From NCBI RefSeq assembly GCF_026626335.1, contig NZ_JAPNTZ010000006.1:248001-312000 (forward strand): a stretch of 64,000 bases of DNA, read 5' to 3'. Shown here piece by piece: positions 49,997 through 57,856 of the stretch. The position numbers were made by a program, and so were the translations under genes. Source of the DNA: Paractinoplanes pyxinae (GTDB lineage: Bacteria > Actinomycetota > Actinomycetes > Mycobacteriales > Micromonosporaceae). The notes beneath the pieces were generated by a model. That model searched no databases. It saw only the letters and a list, made by a program, of their open reading frames with translations, and was not told where the DNA came from. Within the stretch, counting starts at the first letter, position 1. Every line of letters starts with the position of its first letter.

Positions 49997-51762
49997 TGGT
50001 ACACCCGCACGTAGTCGACGAGCATCCGCGACGGGAACGGCGTGGTGGCGTCGATCGGGCCGGGGAAGTCGCCACCGACGGCCAGGTTGAGGATCAGGTA
50101 GAACTTGTGGTCGAAGATCCACGGGCCGCGGGTGTTCTCCACGGTGTCCTTGGCCGCGTTGAAGACCTGCCGGCCGTCCAGGAAGAACCGGATGCCCTTG
50201 CTGTCCCACTCGGCCGCGTACACGTGGAAGTCCTGCGACAGGTCGACGCCGGCCGCGTTCTTCTGGCCGTAGCCGCCACCGCCGTTGTAGGCCGGGGCGT
50301 GCAGCGTCGTGTACATCTCGTTGGTGTTGCGGCCCAGGACCTCCATGATGTCGATCTCGCCGTTGTACGGCCACGGGCGTCCACTGAGGAAGTCGTCGCC
50401 CATCATCCAGAACGCGGGCCACAGGCCGTTGCCCTTCGGCACCTTGATCCGGGCCTCGAACCGGCCGTACTGGGTGCTGAACTTGCCACCCGTGTTCATC
50501 CGGGCCGAGGTGTACTGGCGGCCCTGGTAGTCCTGCCGGCGGGCCTCCATGACCAGGTTGCCCTGACCGTCGGTCTGCGCGTTCTCGCTGTTGGGCGTGT
50601 AGTACTGGATCTCGCCGTTCTGCGGGACACCCGGGTCGTACGTCCACTTGGCCGTGCTCGGCTTGGTGCCGGCGGCCTCGTTGAAGTTGTCCTCGAAGAC
50701 CAGGCGGGAGGCCGGGAACGTCGGGTCGGCCGGCTTGGCCGGCGGGTTCACCGGGGCGCCGCCGGTGCCGTAGATGCTGAACTCCCACAGCGAGTAGCCG
50801 TAGGCGCTGCTGCGCTGGGTGCCGTACATCCGGACGTAGCGGCCGGTGCCGGTGGCGTTGATGACGTCCTTGAGGCCGTCACCGGTCGTCGTGGTGTAGA
50901 TGGGCGACCAGTTCGCGTTGTCGTTCGACACCTGGATCTGGTAGCTGCGGGCGTACGCCGGGTCCCACTGCAGCACGACCTGGCTGATCTGGGCCGTGGC
51001 GCCCAGGTCGACCGAGATCCAGCCGGGGTCGACCCAGCCGTTGGTCGAGCTGGTGGCCCAGCGGCTGGCCGGGTCGTTGTCGAACGCCTTGTCCGGGCTG
51101 CACGGGTTGCAGTTGACGTCGTTCTGCCACGTTGACGCGGCCGCGGGCTTGTTGTACGACAGCAGCCGCGTCGAGCCGGTCGGCGGCGTCGTCGGGGGCG
51201 TGGTGGGCGGGGTGGTCGGCGGCGTCGTGCCCCCGCCCGAGAACACCTGGAACTCCCAGAACGAGTAGCCGTAGATGGCCAGCGCGCGCTCGGTCAGGTT
51301 GATCCGCACGTAGCGGGCGGTGCCGCTCACCGCGATGCTCTGCTGCCCACCGGTGCCGGTCGTGGTCGCGTACGCCTGGGTGTAGGAACTGCCGTTGGTC
51401 GAGAACTGGATCGTGAAGGCCTTCGCGTACGCGCCCTCCCAGTTGATGGCGATGCGGCTGACCGCGGTCGGCGCGCCCAGGTCGACCTGCCACCACTGGC
51501 TGGGCGAGAACGAGCTGGCCCAGCGGGTGCCGTTGTTGCCGTCGACCGCCTCGCCGGGCTGGTAGGCGCCGGCCACCTCGGTCGAGCTGGCGGTGGCGGG
51601 CTTGCCCTGCGAGACGACCACCTCGGCCGCCTCGGCGTTCTGGGTGGTGGCGACAAAGAAGGCGGCGAGCAGGCCCACGAGGGCCACGCCGAGAGTGAGA
51701 ATCCGGGCCGGAGACAGCCTGCTGCGAGGCGTCCCGAGCCCGTCCAGGACCGGGGATGTCAT
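49993..51762 (-). CDS. Secreted GH16 endo-beta-1,3-glucanase with two discoidin modules
   Basis: 589 residues. I take the ATG at 51762; a longer frame to 51822 would start inside an operator. A signal peptide (about 1-44, ending AEAA) is followed by two F5/8-type-C modules (about 46-178 and 200-335) separated by a Thr-Pro-Pro repeat linker. The GH16 domain (about 350-589) has the laminarinase catalytic motif E469-I-D471-I-M-E474 in GEIDIMEVLG, preceded by GNGLWPAFWMM. It is a retaining endo-glucanase acting outside the cell on beta-1,3-glucan. Its stop overlaps the DUF1996 gene start. Two LacI-type sites lie upstream. Confidence 0.94.
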   Translation of the reverse strand: MTSPVLDGLGTPRSRLSPARILTLGVALVGLLAAFFVATTQNAEAAEVVVSQGKPATASSTEVAGAYQPGEAVDGNNGTRWASSFSPSQWWQVDLGAPTAVSRIAINWEGAYAKAFTIQFSTNGSSYTQAYATTTGTGGQQSIAVSGTARYVRINLTERALAIYGYSFWEFQVFSGGGTTPPTTPPTTPPTTPPTGSTRLLSYNKPAAASTWQNDVNCNPCSPDKAFDNDPASRWATSSTNGWVDPGWISVDLGATAQISQVVLQWDPAYARSYQIQVSNDNANWSPIYTTTTGDGLKDVINATGTGRYVRMYGTQRSSAYGYSLWEFSIYGTGGAPVNPPAKPADPTFPASRLVFEDNFNEAAGTKPSTAKWTYDPGVPQNGEIQYYTPNSENAQTDGQGNLVMEARRQDYQGRQYTSARMNTGGKFSTQYGRFEARIKVPKGNGLWPAFWMMGDDFLSGRPWPYNGEIDIMEVLGRNTNEMYTTLHAPAYNGGGGYGQKNAAGVDLSQDFHVYAAEWDSKGIRFFLDGRQVFNAAKDTVENTRGPWIFDHKFYLILNLAVGGDFPGPIDATTPFPSRMLVDYVRVYQ

Positions 51763-51797
51763 GGAGGGACTCCAGGGGATCGGGGATGTGAGAACGC

Positions 51798-51811
51798 GGG
51801 GAAGCGCTCTT
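51798..51811. promoter_or_regulatory. GH16 operator A (AGCGCT core)
   Basis: GGGAAGCGCTCTTT contains the AGCGCT core (51803-51808) typical of cellulose/beta-glucan LacI operators (CelR/CebR type). It lies 41 nt upstream of the chosen GH16 start. Confidence 0.55.
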
Positions 51812-51867
51812 TGTGTCGTCACTGTTAACCGGCGTGTCGGTGGGTGTCAATGCCTGGTAACAGGGCC

Positions 51868-51880
51868 GGGAAGCGCTTTC
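51868..51880. promoter_or_regulatory. GH16 operator B (AGCGCT core)
   Basis: GGGAAGCGCTTTC, with core AGCGCT at 51872-51877, repeats operator A 69 bp further upstream. Paired sites fit a looping or cooperative LacI-family repressor. Confidence 0.55.
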
Positions 51881-51980
51881 TCAGCGTTCCCGCAGGTGGG
51901 GGCACGGACGGGTGTCACGGTTCCGGAACTGCCGTCTGTCCTATTCGCCGGGAAACCCGAAGGAGGTACAGTTTCGGGCC

Positions 51981-52148
51981 ATGACCGACACCGACCAGCC
52001 GACCGGCCGTCACGCGGCCAAGCAGGACGACTTGGGCGCCCGCTCCACCGTCAACATCAAGAAATATCTGGAGAAGGACGAGGCCCTGGAACGCCAGGCC
52101 GCCGCCGGCCGGCACGCCGCCCCGGAGGACAAAACCGAGACGGAGTGA
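51981..52148 (+). CDS. Small hydrophilic protein, unknown function
   Basis: 55 residues, highly charged, with no hydrophobic segment. The motif GRHAA occurs twice (TGRHAAKQDD near the start, AGRHAAPEDK near the end), framing a central NIKKYLEKDEALERQ helix. The ATG lies 14 nt after a GGAGG, longer than ideal, so the start is uncertain. It is divergent from the GH16 operon and convergent with cobN (4-nt gap). I do not recognise the family. Confidence 0.5.
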   Translation: MTDTDQPTGRHAAKQDDLGARSTVNIKKYLEKDEALERQAAAGRHAAPEDKTETE

Positions 52149-52152
52149 CCCG

Positions 52153-55100
52153 TCAGTTGTCTTCGAGGTCGCCCTCGGTGTCGAGGTAGAGCTGCTGCAA
52201 GGCGCTCAACGTCTCGGGCGAGGGCGACTCCCACAACTTGCGCTCGGCCGCCTCGAGCAGGCGCTCCGAGATGCTGTGCAGGGCCCACGGGTTCGACTGC
52301 TGGAAGAACTTCTGGTTCTCCGGGTCCAGGGCGTACGTGGTGGCCAGCTGCTCGTACATGTAATCGGTGACCACGCCGGCGGTGGCGTCGAAGCCGAACA
52401 GGTAGTCGACGGTCGCGGCCAGCTCGAAGGCGCCCTTGTAGCCGTGCCGGCGCATCGCGGCGATCCAGCGCGGGTTCACCACGCGGGCCCGGAAGATGCG
52501 CGCCGTCTCCTCGGTCAGGCTGCGGGTGCGGGTGGCGTCCGGGTTGGTGGAATCGCCGACGTACGCCGCGGGGGCCTTGCCGGTCAGCGCGCGCACCGTG
52601 GCGATCATGCCGCCGTGGTACTGGAAATAGTCGTCGGAGTCGGCGATGTCGTGCTCGCGGGTGTCGATGTTCTTGGCCGCGATGTCGATCCGGCGGTACG
52701 CGTTCTCCATGTCCGGGCGGGCCGGCACACCGTCGAGGTCCCGGCCGTACGCGAAACCGCCCCACACCGCGTACACCTCGGCCAGGTCTTTGTCGTCGCG
52801 CCAGTTGCGGCTGTCGATCAGCGGGAGGATGCCCGCGCCGTACGCGCCCGGCCGCGAGCCGAAGATGCGGGTGGTGGCCCGGCGCCAGTCGCCGTGCTGG
52901 TCACGGTCGGCCAGGGCGTGCTCGCGAACGAAGTTCTCCGGCTCGTCGAGGTCGGCGATCATCGTGAAGGCGTCGTCCATCATGGCCACCACGTGCGGGA
53001 AGGCGTCGCGGAAGAAGCCCGAGATGCGGACGGTGACGTCAATCCGGGGCCGGGCCAGCTCCTCGCGGGTGATCGGCTCGAGGCCGGTCACCCGGCGCGA
53101 GGCCGGGTCCCAGACCGGGCGTACGCCGATCAGCGCCAGGATCTCGGCGATGTCGTCGCCGGCCGTGCGCATGGCGCTGGTCCCCCAGGCCGAGAGGCCG
53201 ACCGAGCGCGGCCAGTCGCCGTAGTCCTCGCGGTAGCGCTTGAGCAGCGACTCGGCCATGGCTTGGCCGGTCTCCCAGGCCAGCGCGCTGGGGATCGCCT
53301 TGGGGTCCACCGAGTAGAAGTTGCGGCCGGTCGGGAGCACGTTGATCAGGCCGCGCAGGGGTGAGCCGCTGGGGCCGGCCGGCACGTAGCCGCCGTCCAA
53401 GGCGTGCAGCAGGTTGGTCAGCTCGTCGGTCGTGCGGCCGAGTCGCGGCACGATCTCGGTCGCCGCGAACGCGAGAACGCTCCGCACCTCCTCGGACATT
53501 TCCGAAATCTCGGAAATGCGAGCGGCGTCAGTGGGCCAGCCCGCCTCTTCCATCGCCGTCACCAAGCCGCGGGCCAGCGTCTCGACGCGGTCCGTCTCCG
53601 CCGTCGAAGCCTCCTCGGGCAGGCCGAGCGCCTCGCGCAGACCGGGCAGCGCCGCCACCTGGCCGGCCCACATCTGCCGCGCCCGCAGCATGGACAGCAC
53701 GAGATTGACCCGCGCCTCCCCCTGCGGCGCCTGGCCCAGGATGTGCAGCCCGTCGCGGATCTGCACGTCCTTGACCTCGCACAGCCACCCGTCGACGTGC
53801 AGGATGAACTCGTCGAACTCCTCGTCGTCGGGGCGGTTGGACTGGCCCAGGTCGTGGTCCATCCGGGCGGCCTGGATCAGCGTCCAGATCTGGGCCCGGA
53901 TGGCCGGCAGCTTGGCCGGGTCGAGCGCGGCGATGTTGGCGTGCTCGTCGAGCAGCTGCTCGAGGCGGGCGATGTCCCCGTACGACTCGGCCCGGGCCAT
54001 CGGCGGGATCAGGTGGTCGACCAGGGTGGCGTGTGCCCGGCGCTTGGCCTGGGTGCCCTCCCCCGGGTCGTTGACCAGGAACGGGTAGATCAGCGGCAGG
54101 TCGCCGAGAGCCGCGTCGGTGCCGTCGCTCGCCGACATGCCGACGTTCTTGCCGGGCAGCCACTCCAGGTTGCCGTGCTTGCCGACGTGGACGACAGCGT
54201 GGGCCCCGAACTCGTCGGCCAGCCACCGGTAAGCGGCCAGGTAGTGGTGCGACGGCGGCAGATCCGGGTCGTGATAGATGGCCACCGGGTTCGCGCCGAA
54301 GCCGCGCGGCGGCTGCACCATGACGACCACGTTCTCGTCCTGCAGCGCGGCCAGCACGATGTCGCCGTTGTCGACGTAGAGCTCACCGGGCGCCTCACCC
54401 CAGTGCGTCGCCATCGATTCGCGCAGGTCGCCGGGCAGGGTGGCGAACCAGTCGCTGTACCGCTCGCCGCTGATCCGCACCTTGTTCCCGGCCAGCTGGT
54501 CCTCGGTGAGCCAGTCGGGGTCCTGGCCGCCCGCCGCGATCAGGGCGTGGATCAGCCCGTCGCCGTCGTACTCGTCGAACGAGCCGATCCGGTAGCCGCG
54601 CTCGCGCATGGCCGCGAGCAGCGCGACCGTCGAGGCCGGAGTGTCCAGGCCGACCGCGTTGCCGATGCGCGAATGCTTCGTCGGGTACGCCGAGAGCATC
54701 ACCACGATCCGCCGCTCGGCCGGCGGGATGTGCCGCAGCCGGGCGTGGGCCACCGCGATACCCGCGACCCGGGCCGCGCGCTCCTCGTCGGCCACGTAGA
54801 CCGACAGCCCGTCCGGGTCGATCTCTTTGAACGAGAACGGCACCGTGATGATCCGGCCGTCGAACTCGGGGATGGCCACCTGCGTCGCCGCGTCCAGCGG
54901 GGACAGGCCGTCGTCGCTGGCCTCCCACTGCGCGCGGCTGCTGGTCAGGCACAGCCCCTGCAGGATCGGCACGTCCAGCCCGGCCAGCACGCCGACGTCC
55001 CAGGCCTCGTCGTCCCCACCGGCGCCGACGGTGGCCGGCTTGGTGCCGCCCGCGGCGAGCACCGTCACGACCAGGGCGTCCGCCTTGCGCAGCTCGGCCA

Positions 55101-55692
55101 GAAGTTCTTCCGGCGCCGTACGCAGGGACGAGGTGAACAGCGGAAGCGGGCGTCCGCCCTTGGCCTCCACCGCCCGGCACAACGCCTCGACGAAGGCCGT
55201 ATTGCCGGCCATGTGGTGGGCCCGGTAGTAGAGCACGGCGACGGTCGGGCCTTCGGCGACCGTGGTCTCGCGCGGCAGCGGCCCCCAGTCCGGCGCGGCG
55301 ACCGGCGGGGCGAACCCGTGCCCGGTCAGCAGCACGGTGTCGGAGAGGAACGCGTACGCCGAAGCCAGGTTTTCCGAACCGCCCTGAGCCAGGTAGGTGT
55401 GCGTCTCGGCGGCGACACCGGCGGCCACGGTCGACAGCTTCATCAGATCGGCGTCCGGCGCCTGCTCGCCACCCAGCACGACGACGGGAACGCTTCCCGC
55501 CAGCAGCGCGTCAAGCCCCTCTTCCCAGGCCCGGCGCCCGCCCAGGATGCGCACGACAACCAGGTCGACCCCGTCCAGCAGCGCGGGCAGATCGTCGACG
55601 CCGGTGCGAGCCGGATTGGCCAGGCGCCACGGCGAGCCGCTGGCCCGGGCACTGAGCAGGTCGGTGTCGGACGTCGACAAAAGCAGGAACAC
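52153..55692 (-). CDS. cobN: Cobaltochelatase subunit CobN
   Basis: 1179 residues, close to the usual size of about 1200. This is the large subunit of the ATP-dependent aerobic cobalt chelatase, inserting Co2+ into hydrogenobyrinate a,c-diamide with CobS and CobT (not in this window). Diagnostic stretches: YYRAHHMAGNTAFVEAL, MVQPPRGFGANPVAIYHDPDLPPSHHYLA in parts, VHVGKHGNLEWLPGK, and the late NPRWIAAMRRHGYKGAFELAATVDYLFGFDA region. The GTG start has GAGGGGAG 6 nt upstream, positioned for control by the cobalamin riboswitch. Longer in-frame extension would run through the riboswitch. Confidence 0.96.
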   Translation of the reverse strand: MFLLLSTSDTDLLSARASGSPWRLANPARTGVDDLPALLDGVDLVVVRILGGRRAWEEGLDALLAGSVPVVVLGGEQAPDADLMKLSTVAAGVAAETHTYLAQGGSENLASAYAFLSDTVLLTGHGFAPPVAAPDWGPLPRETTVAEGPTVAVLYYRAHHMAGNTAFVEALCRAVEAKGGRPLPLFTSSLRTAPEELLAELRKADALVVTVLAAGGTKPATVGAGGDDEAWDVGVLAGLDVPILQGLCLTSSRAQWEASDDGLSPLDAATQVAIPEFDGRIITVPFSFKEIDPDGLSVYVADEERAARVAGIAVAHARLRHIPPAERRIVVMLSAYPTKHSRIGNAVGLDTPASTVALLAAMRERGYRIGSFDEYDGDGLIHALIAAGGQDPDWLTEDQLAGNKVRISGERYSDWFATLPGDLRESMATHWGEAPGELYVDNGDIVLAALQDENVVVMVQPPRGFGANPVAIYHDPDLPPSHHYLAAYRWLADEFGAHAVVHVGKHGNLEWLPGKNVGMSASDGTDAALGDLPLIYPFLVNDPGEGTQAKRRAHATLVDHLIPPMARAESYGDIARLEQLLDEHANIAALDPAKLPAIRAQIWTLIQAARMDHDLGQSNRPDDEEFDEFILHVDGWLCEVKDVQIRDGLHILGQAPQGEARVNLVLSMLRARQMWAGQVAALPGLREALGLPEEASTAETDRVETLARGLVTAMEEAGWPTDAARISEISEMSEEVRSVLAFAATEIVPRLGRTTDELTNLLHALDGGYVPAGPSGSPLRGLINVLPTGRNFYSVDPKAIPSALAWETGQAMAESLLKRYREDYGDWPRSVGLSAWGTSAMRTAGDDIAEILALIGVRPVWDPASRRVTGLEPITREELARPRIDVTVRISGFFRDAFPHVVAMMDDAFTMIADLDEPENFVREHALADRDQHGDWRRATTRIFGSRPGAYGAGILPLIDSRNWRDDKDLAEVYAVWGGFAYGRDLDGVPARPDMENAYRRIDIAAKNIDTREHDIADSDDYFQYHGGMIATVRALTGKAPAAYVGDSTNPDATRTRSLTEETARIFRARVVNPRWIAAMRRHGYKGAFELAATVDYLFGFDATAGVVTDYMYEQLATTYALDPENQKFFQQSNPWALHSISERLLEAAERKLWESPSPETLSALQQLYLDTEGDLEDN

Positions 55693-55719
55693 GCCAAGCT
55701 CCCCTCGGGGTCCGCGCCC

Positions 55720-55862
55720 CGGGTAGTAGAGATCACGGCGACCGGAGTTCCTGGCTCCCAGGCCGTTGCCGGCTCTGGTGACAGTGGCGGGACCGCGCCG
55801 GACTCGCACCGGCTTCCTCCGCAGCGTCGCCGCTGGTGGCTTACCACCCTTCCTGCCCCGCC
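55720..55862 (-). promoter_or_regulatory. Cobalamin riboswitch upstream of cobN
   Basis: On the minus strand the AdoCbl aptamer core is readable: GGTAAGCCACC (P3 region), GGAAGCCGGTGCGAGTCCG, the B12 box CGGTCCCGCCACTGT (near 55781-55797) and the later GGGAGCCAGGAACTCC. Downstream, GGGG-CGCGGA-CCCC and GAGGGGAG just before the GTG can form alternative pairings that hide the Shine-Dalgarno, so control is probably translational: high B12 shuts cobN off. Confidence 0.92.
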
Positions 55863-56004
55863 CATCCGCCGTCAAGGAGGGCCCCGCCGGCGTCAGCCAC
55901 ATCACCCACGCCGGACCCACTCCGACGAGACGTTGCGTTCCGCGATCTCGGTGGGCGGTGTGATCATTCCGACCCGAGGATGCGGTCTTGTCGGGGGGCG
56001 AACG

Positions 56005-56010
56005 TAGTAT
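56005..56010 (+). promoter_or_regulatory. -10 element of cobG
   Basis: TAGTAT lies 7 nt before the GTG at 56018. The divergent cobG transcript would be leaderless and lacks the riboswitch. Confidence 0.5.
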
Positions 56011-56017
56011 CCGGGCC

Positions 56018-57238
56018 GTGCCTGCCCGTGAGTCCGACGTCGATGCCTGCCCCGGCGCGCTGCGTCTGCACCACGCGGCCGACGGCCCGCTGGCCCGCGT
56101 CCGGCTGCCCGGTGGGTTACTGACGGGTGAGCGGCTGGCCGTCCTGGCCGAGCTGGCGGAATCCTACGGCGACGGGCACCTCGAGCTCACGTCACGCGCG
56201 AATGTCCAGCTCAGAGGCTTACGCTCGGCCGACCCGGTGGTGCTGGCGGCTCGGCTTGCGGCCGCCGGCTTGCTGCCTTCCGAAACCCACGAAACCGTAC
56301 GAAACATCGTCGCTCCGCCGCTGTCGGGCATCACCCTCCGCAGTCTGGTCGGCGAGCTCGACCGCGCCCTCTGCGCCGACCCGGCGCTGGCCGCCCTGCC
56401 CGGTCGTTTCCTCTTCGCCGTGGGCGAGGTTCCCTTGGCCGCCGACCTGGCCGCCATCCCCACCGGCGGCCAGTTCACGATCCTGTTCGCCGCCCAAGAC
56501 CACGGCCTACGCGTGCCCACCGCCCAGGTGGTTCCCGCCCTGATCGCCGCCGCCAACGCCTTCCTCGCCGAGCGCGCCGCCACCCCGGTCGGCGCCCCCG
56601 CCTGGCGCCTGCACGAACTAGCCGACGGCCCCGCCCGGGTGGCCCGCCGCACCGCCGAAGCCCTCGACCTGCCCACCGGTCAAGCCGCGCCCGACCTTCC
56701 CACCGACCACAGTCCCGCCAAGGCAACCCGCTCCGCCGATCGCGACCGCCCGCTGGTCGGGGTGGTGCGGCAGGAGGACGGGCTTGTGGCGGTGGGGGCG
56801 CTCGTGCCGATGGGGCGGCTGGGTGGGGAGGCGTTGCGGCTGCTGAGCAATGCTCGGCGGGTGGTGGTCACGACCGCGCGGGGTGTGGTTGTGCCTGATC
56901 TGACGGTGGAGGCCGCTCGGCGGTGGGTGCAGGCCCTGGCCGAGGCGGGACTCGCGGTCGAGGGGACGTCGCGCTGGGTGGGGGTCACCGCCTGCGCGGG
57001 GCGGCCTGGCTGCGCGAAATCTCTGGCTGACGTGCGCGCCGATGCCGATAGCACCAGCACGTACGCGGAAGGCCTGCCCGTGCACTGGGTCGGCTGCGCC
57101 CGCGGGTGCGGCAGCCCGTCCGGTCCGCACGTGCGGGTCGAGGCCACGCCCATCGGCTACGCCGTGACCCGGCAGCCGGAGGGAAAGACGTACACCGGCG
57201 ACCCGGCCCACGCGGTCGCCGCCGCTAGGAGGAACTGA
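56018..57238 (+). CDS. cobG: Precorrin-3B synthase
   Basis: 406 residues, a nitrite/sulfite-reductase-like protein that hydroxylates precorrin-3A with O2, the step that defines the aerobic cobalamin route. Two ferredoxin-like halves are visible (ELTSRANVQLRGL in the first). The [4Fe-4S]/haem cysteine pattern is intact: C326 and C332 (CAGRPGC), C360 and C364 (CARGC). The GTG start is chosen for its 7-nt distance from TAGTAT; an earlier in-frame ATG at 55988 is less likely. The TGA overlaps the cobH ATG. Confidence 0.93.
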   Translation: MPARESDVDACPGALRLHHAADGPLARVRLPGGLLTGERLAVLAELAESYGDGHLELTSRANVQLRGLRSADPVVLAARLAAAGLLPSETHETVRNIVAPPLSGITLRSLVGELDRALCADPALAALPGRFLFAVGEVPLAADLAAIPTGGQFTILFAAQDHGLRVPTAQVVPALIAAANAFLAERAATPVGAPAWRLHELADGPARVARRTAEALDLPTGQAAPDLPTDHSPAKATRSADRDRPLVGVVRQEDGLVAVGALVPMGRLGGEALRLLSNARRVVVTTARGVVVPDLTVEAARRWVQALAEAGLAVEGTSRWVGVTACAGRPGCAKSLADVRADADSTSTYAEGLPVHWVGCARGCGSPSGPHVRVEATPIGYAVTRQPEGKTYTGDPAHAVAAARRN

Positions 57239-57855
57239 TGGAGTACGAGAAGGACGGCGCCGAGATCTACCGGCGTTCCTTCGCCACGATCCGGGCCGAG
57301 GCCGACCTGTCCGGGTTGCCGGCCGACGTGGCCCGGGTCGCCGTCCGGATGATTCACGCCTGCGGCATGGTCGACCTGGTGCGGGATCTGGCCTACAGCC
57401 CGCAGGTGGCCACGGCCGCCCGCAAGGCGCTGCTTTCAGGTGCGCCCGTGCTGTGCGACGCCGAGATGGTCGCCTCCGGCATCACGCGTAAGCGGCTCCC
57501 GGCCGGCAACGAGGTCGTCTGCACGCTGCGCGACCCGTCGGTGCCCGCCCGGGCCGAGAAGCTGGGCACCACCCGCAGCGCGGCCGCCCTCGACCTGTGG
57601 CTCGACCACCTGGAGGGCTCGGTCGTGGCGATCGGCAACGCCCCCACGGCCCTGTTCCGCCTGCTCGAGATGATCGCCGCCGGCGCCCCGCGCCCGGCCG
57701 CCGTCCTGGGCATCCCGGTCGGCTTCATCGGCGCCGCCGAGTCCAAGGAAGCCCTGGCCGCCACCGACCTGGAACACCTGATCGTCCGCGGCCGCCGGGG
57801 CGGCAGCGCCATCACCGCCGCCGCCGTCAACGCCCTAGCCTCAGAGGCGGAGTGA
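57238..57855 (+). CDS. cobH: Precorrin-8X methylmutase
   Basis: 205 residues. It moves the C-11 methyl to C-12, giving hydrogenobyrinic acid. Family motifs: IYRRSFATIRAEADL, VAVRMIHACGMVDL with the catalytic histidine, PVLCDAEMVASGITR, IGNAPTALFRLLE and GIPVGFIGAAESKEAL. AGGAGGA precedes an ATG that overlaps the cobG stop by 1 nt. The next gene begins 1 nt after its own stop, so cobG-cobH-cobIJ is one operon. Confidence 0.96.
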   Translation: MEYEKDGAEIYRRSFATIRAEADLSGLPADVARVAVRMIHACGMVDLVRDLAYSPQVATAARKALLSGAPVLCDAEMVASGITRKRLPAGNEVVCTLRDPSVPARAEKLGTTRSAAALDLWLDHLEGSVVAIGNAPTALFRLLEMIAAGAPRPAAVLGIPVGFIGAAESKEALAATDLEHLIVRGRRGGSAITAAAVNALASEAE

Positions 57856-57856
57856 A

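Noticed and set aside
53404..56007. 867-codon plus-strand frame antisense to cobN
   Set aside because: cobN is unambiguous, and the frame also crosses the riboswitch.
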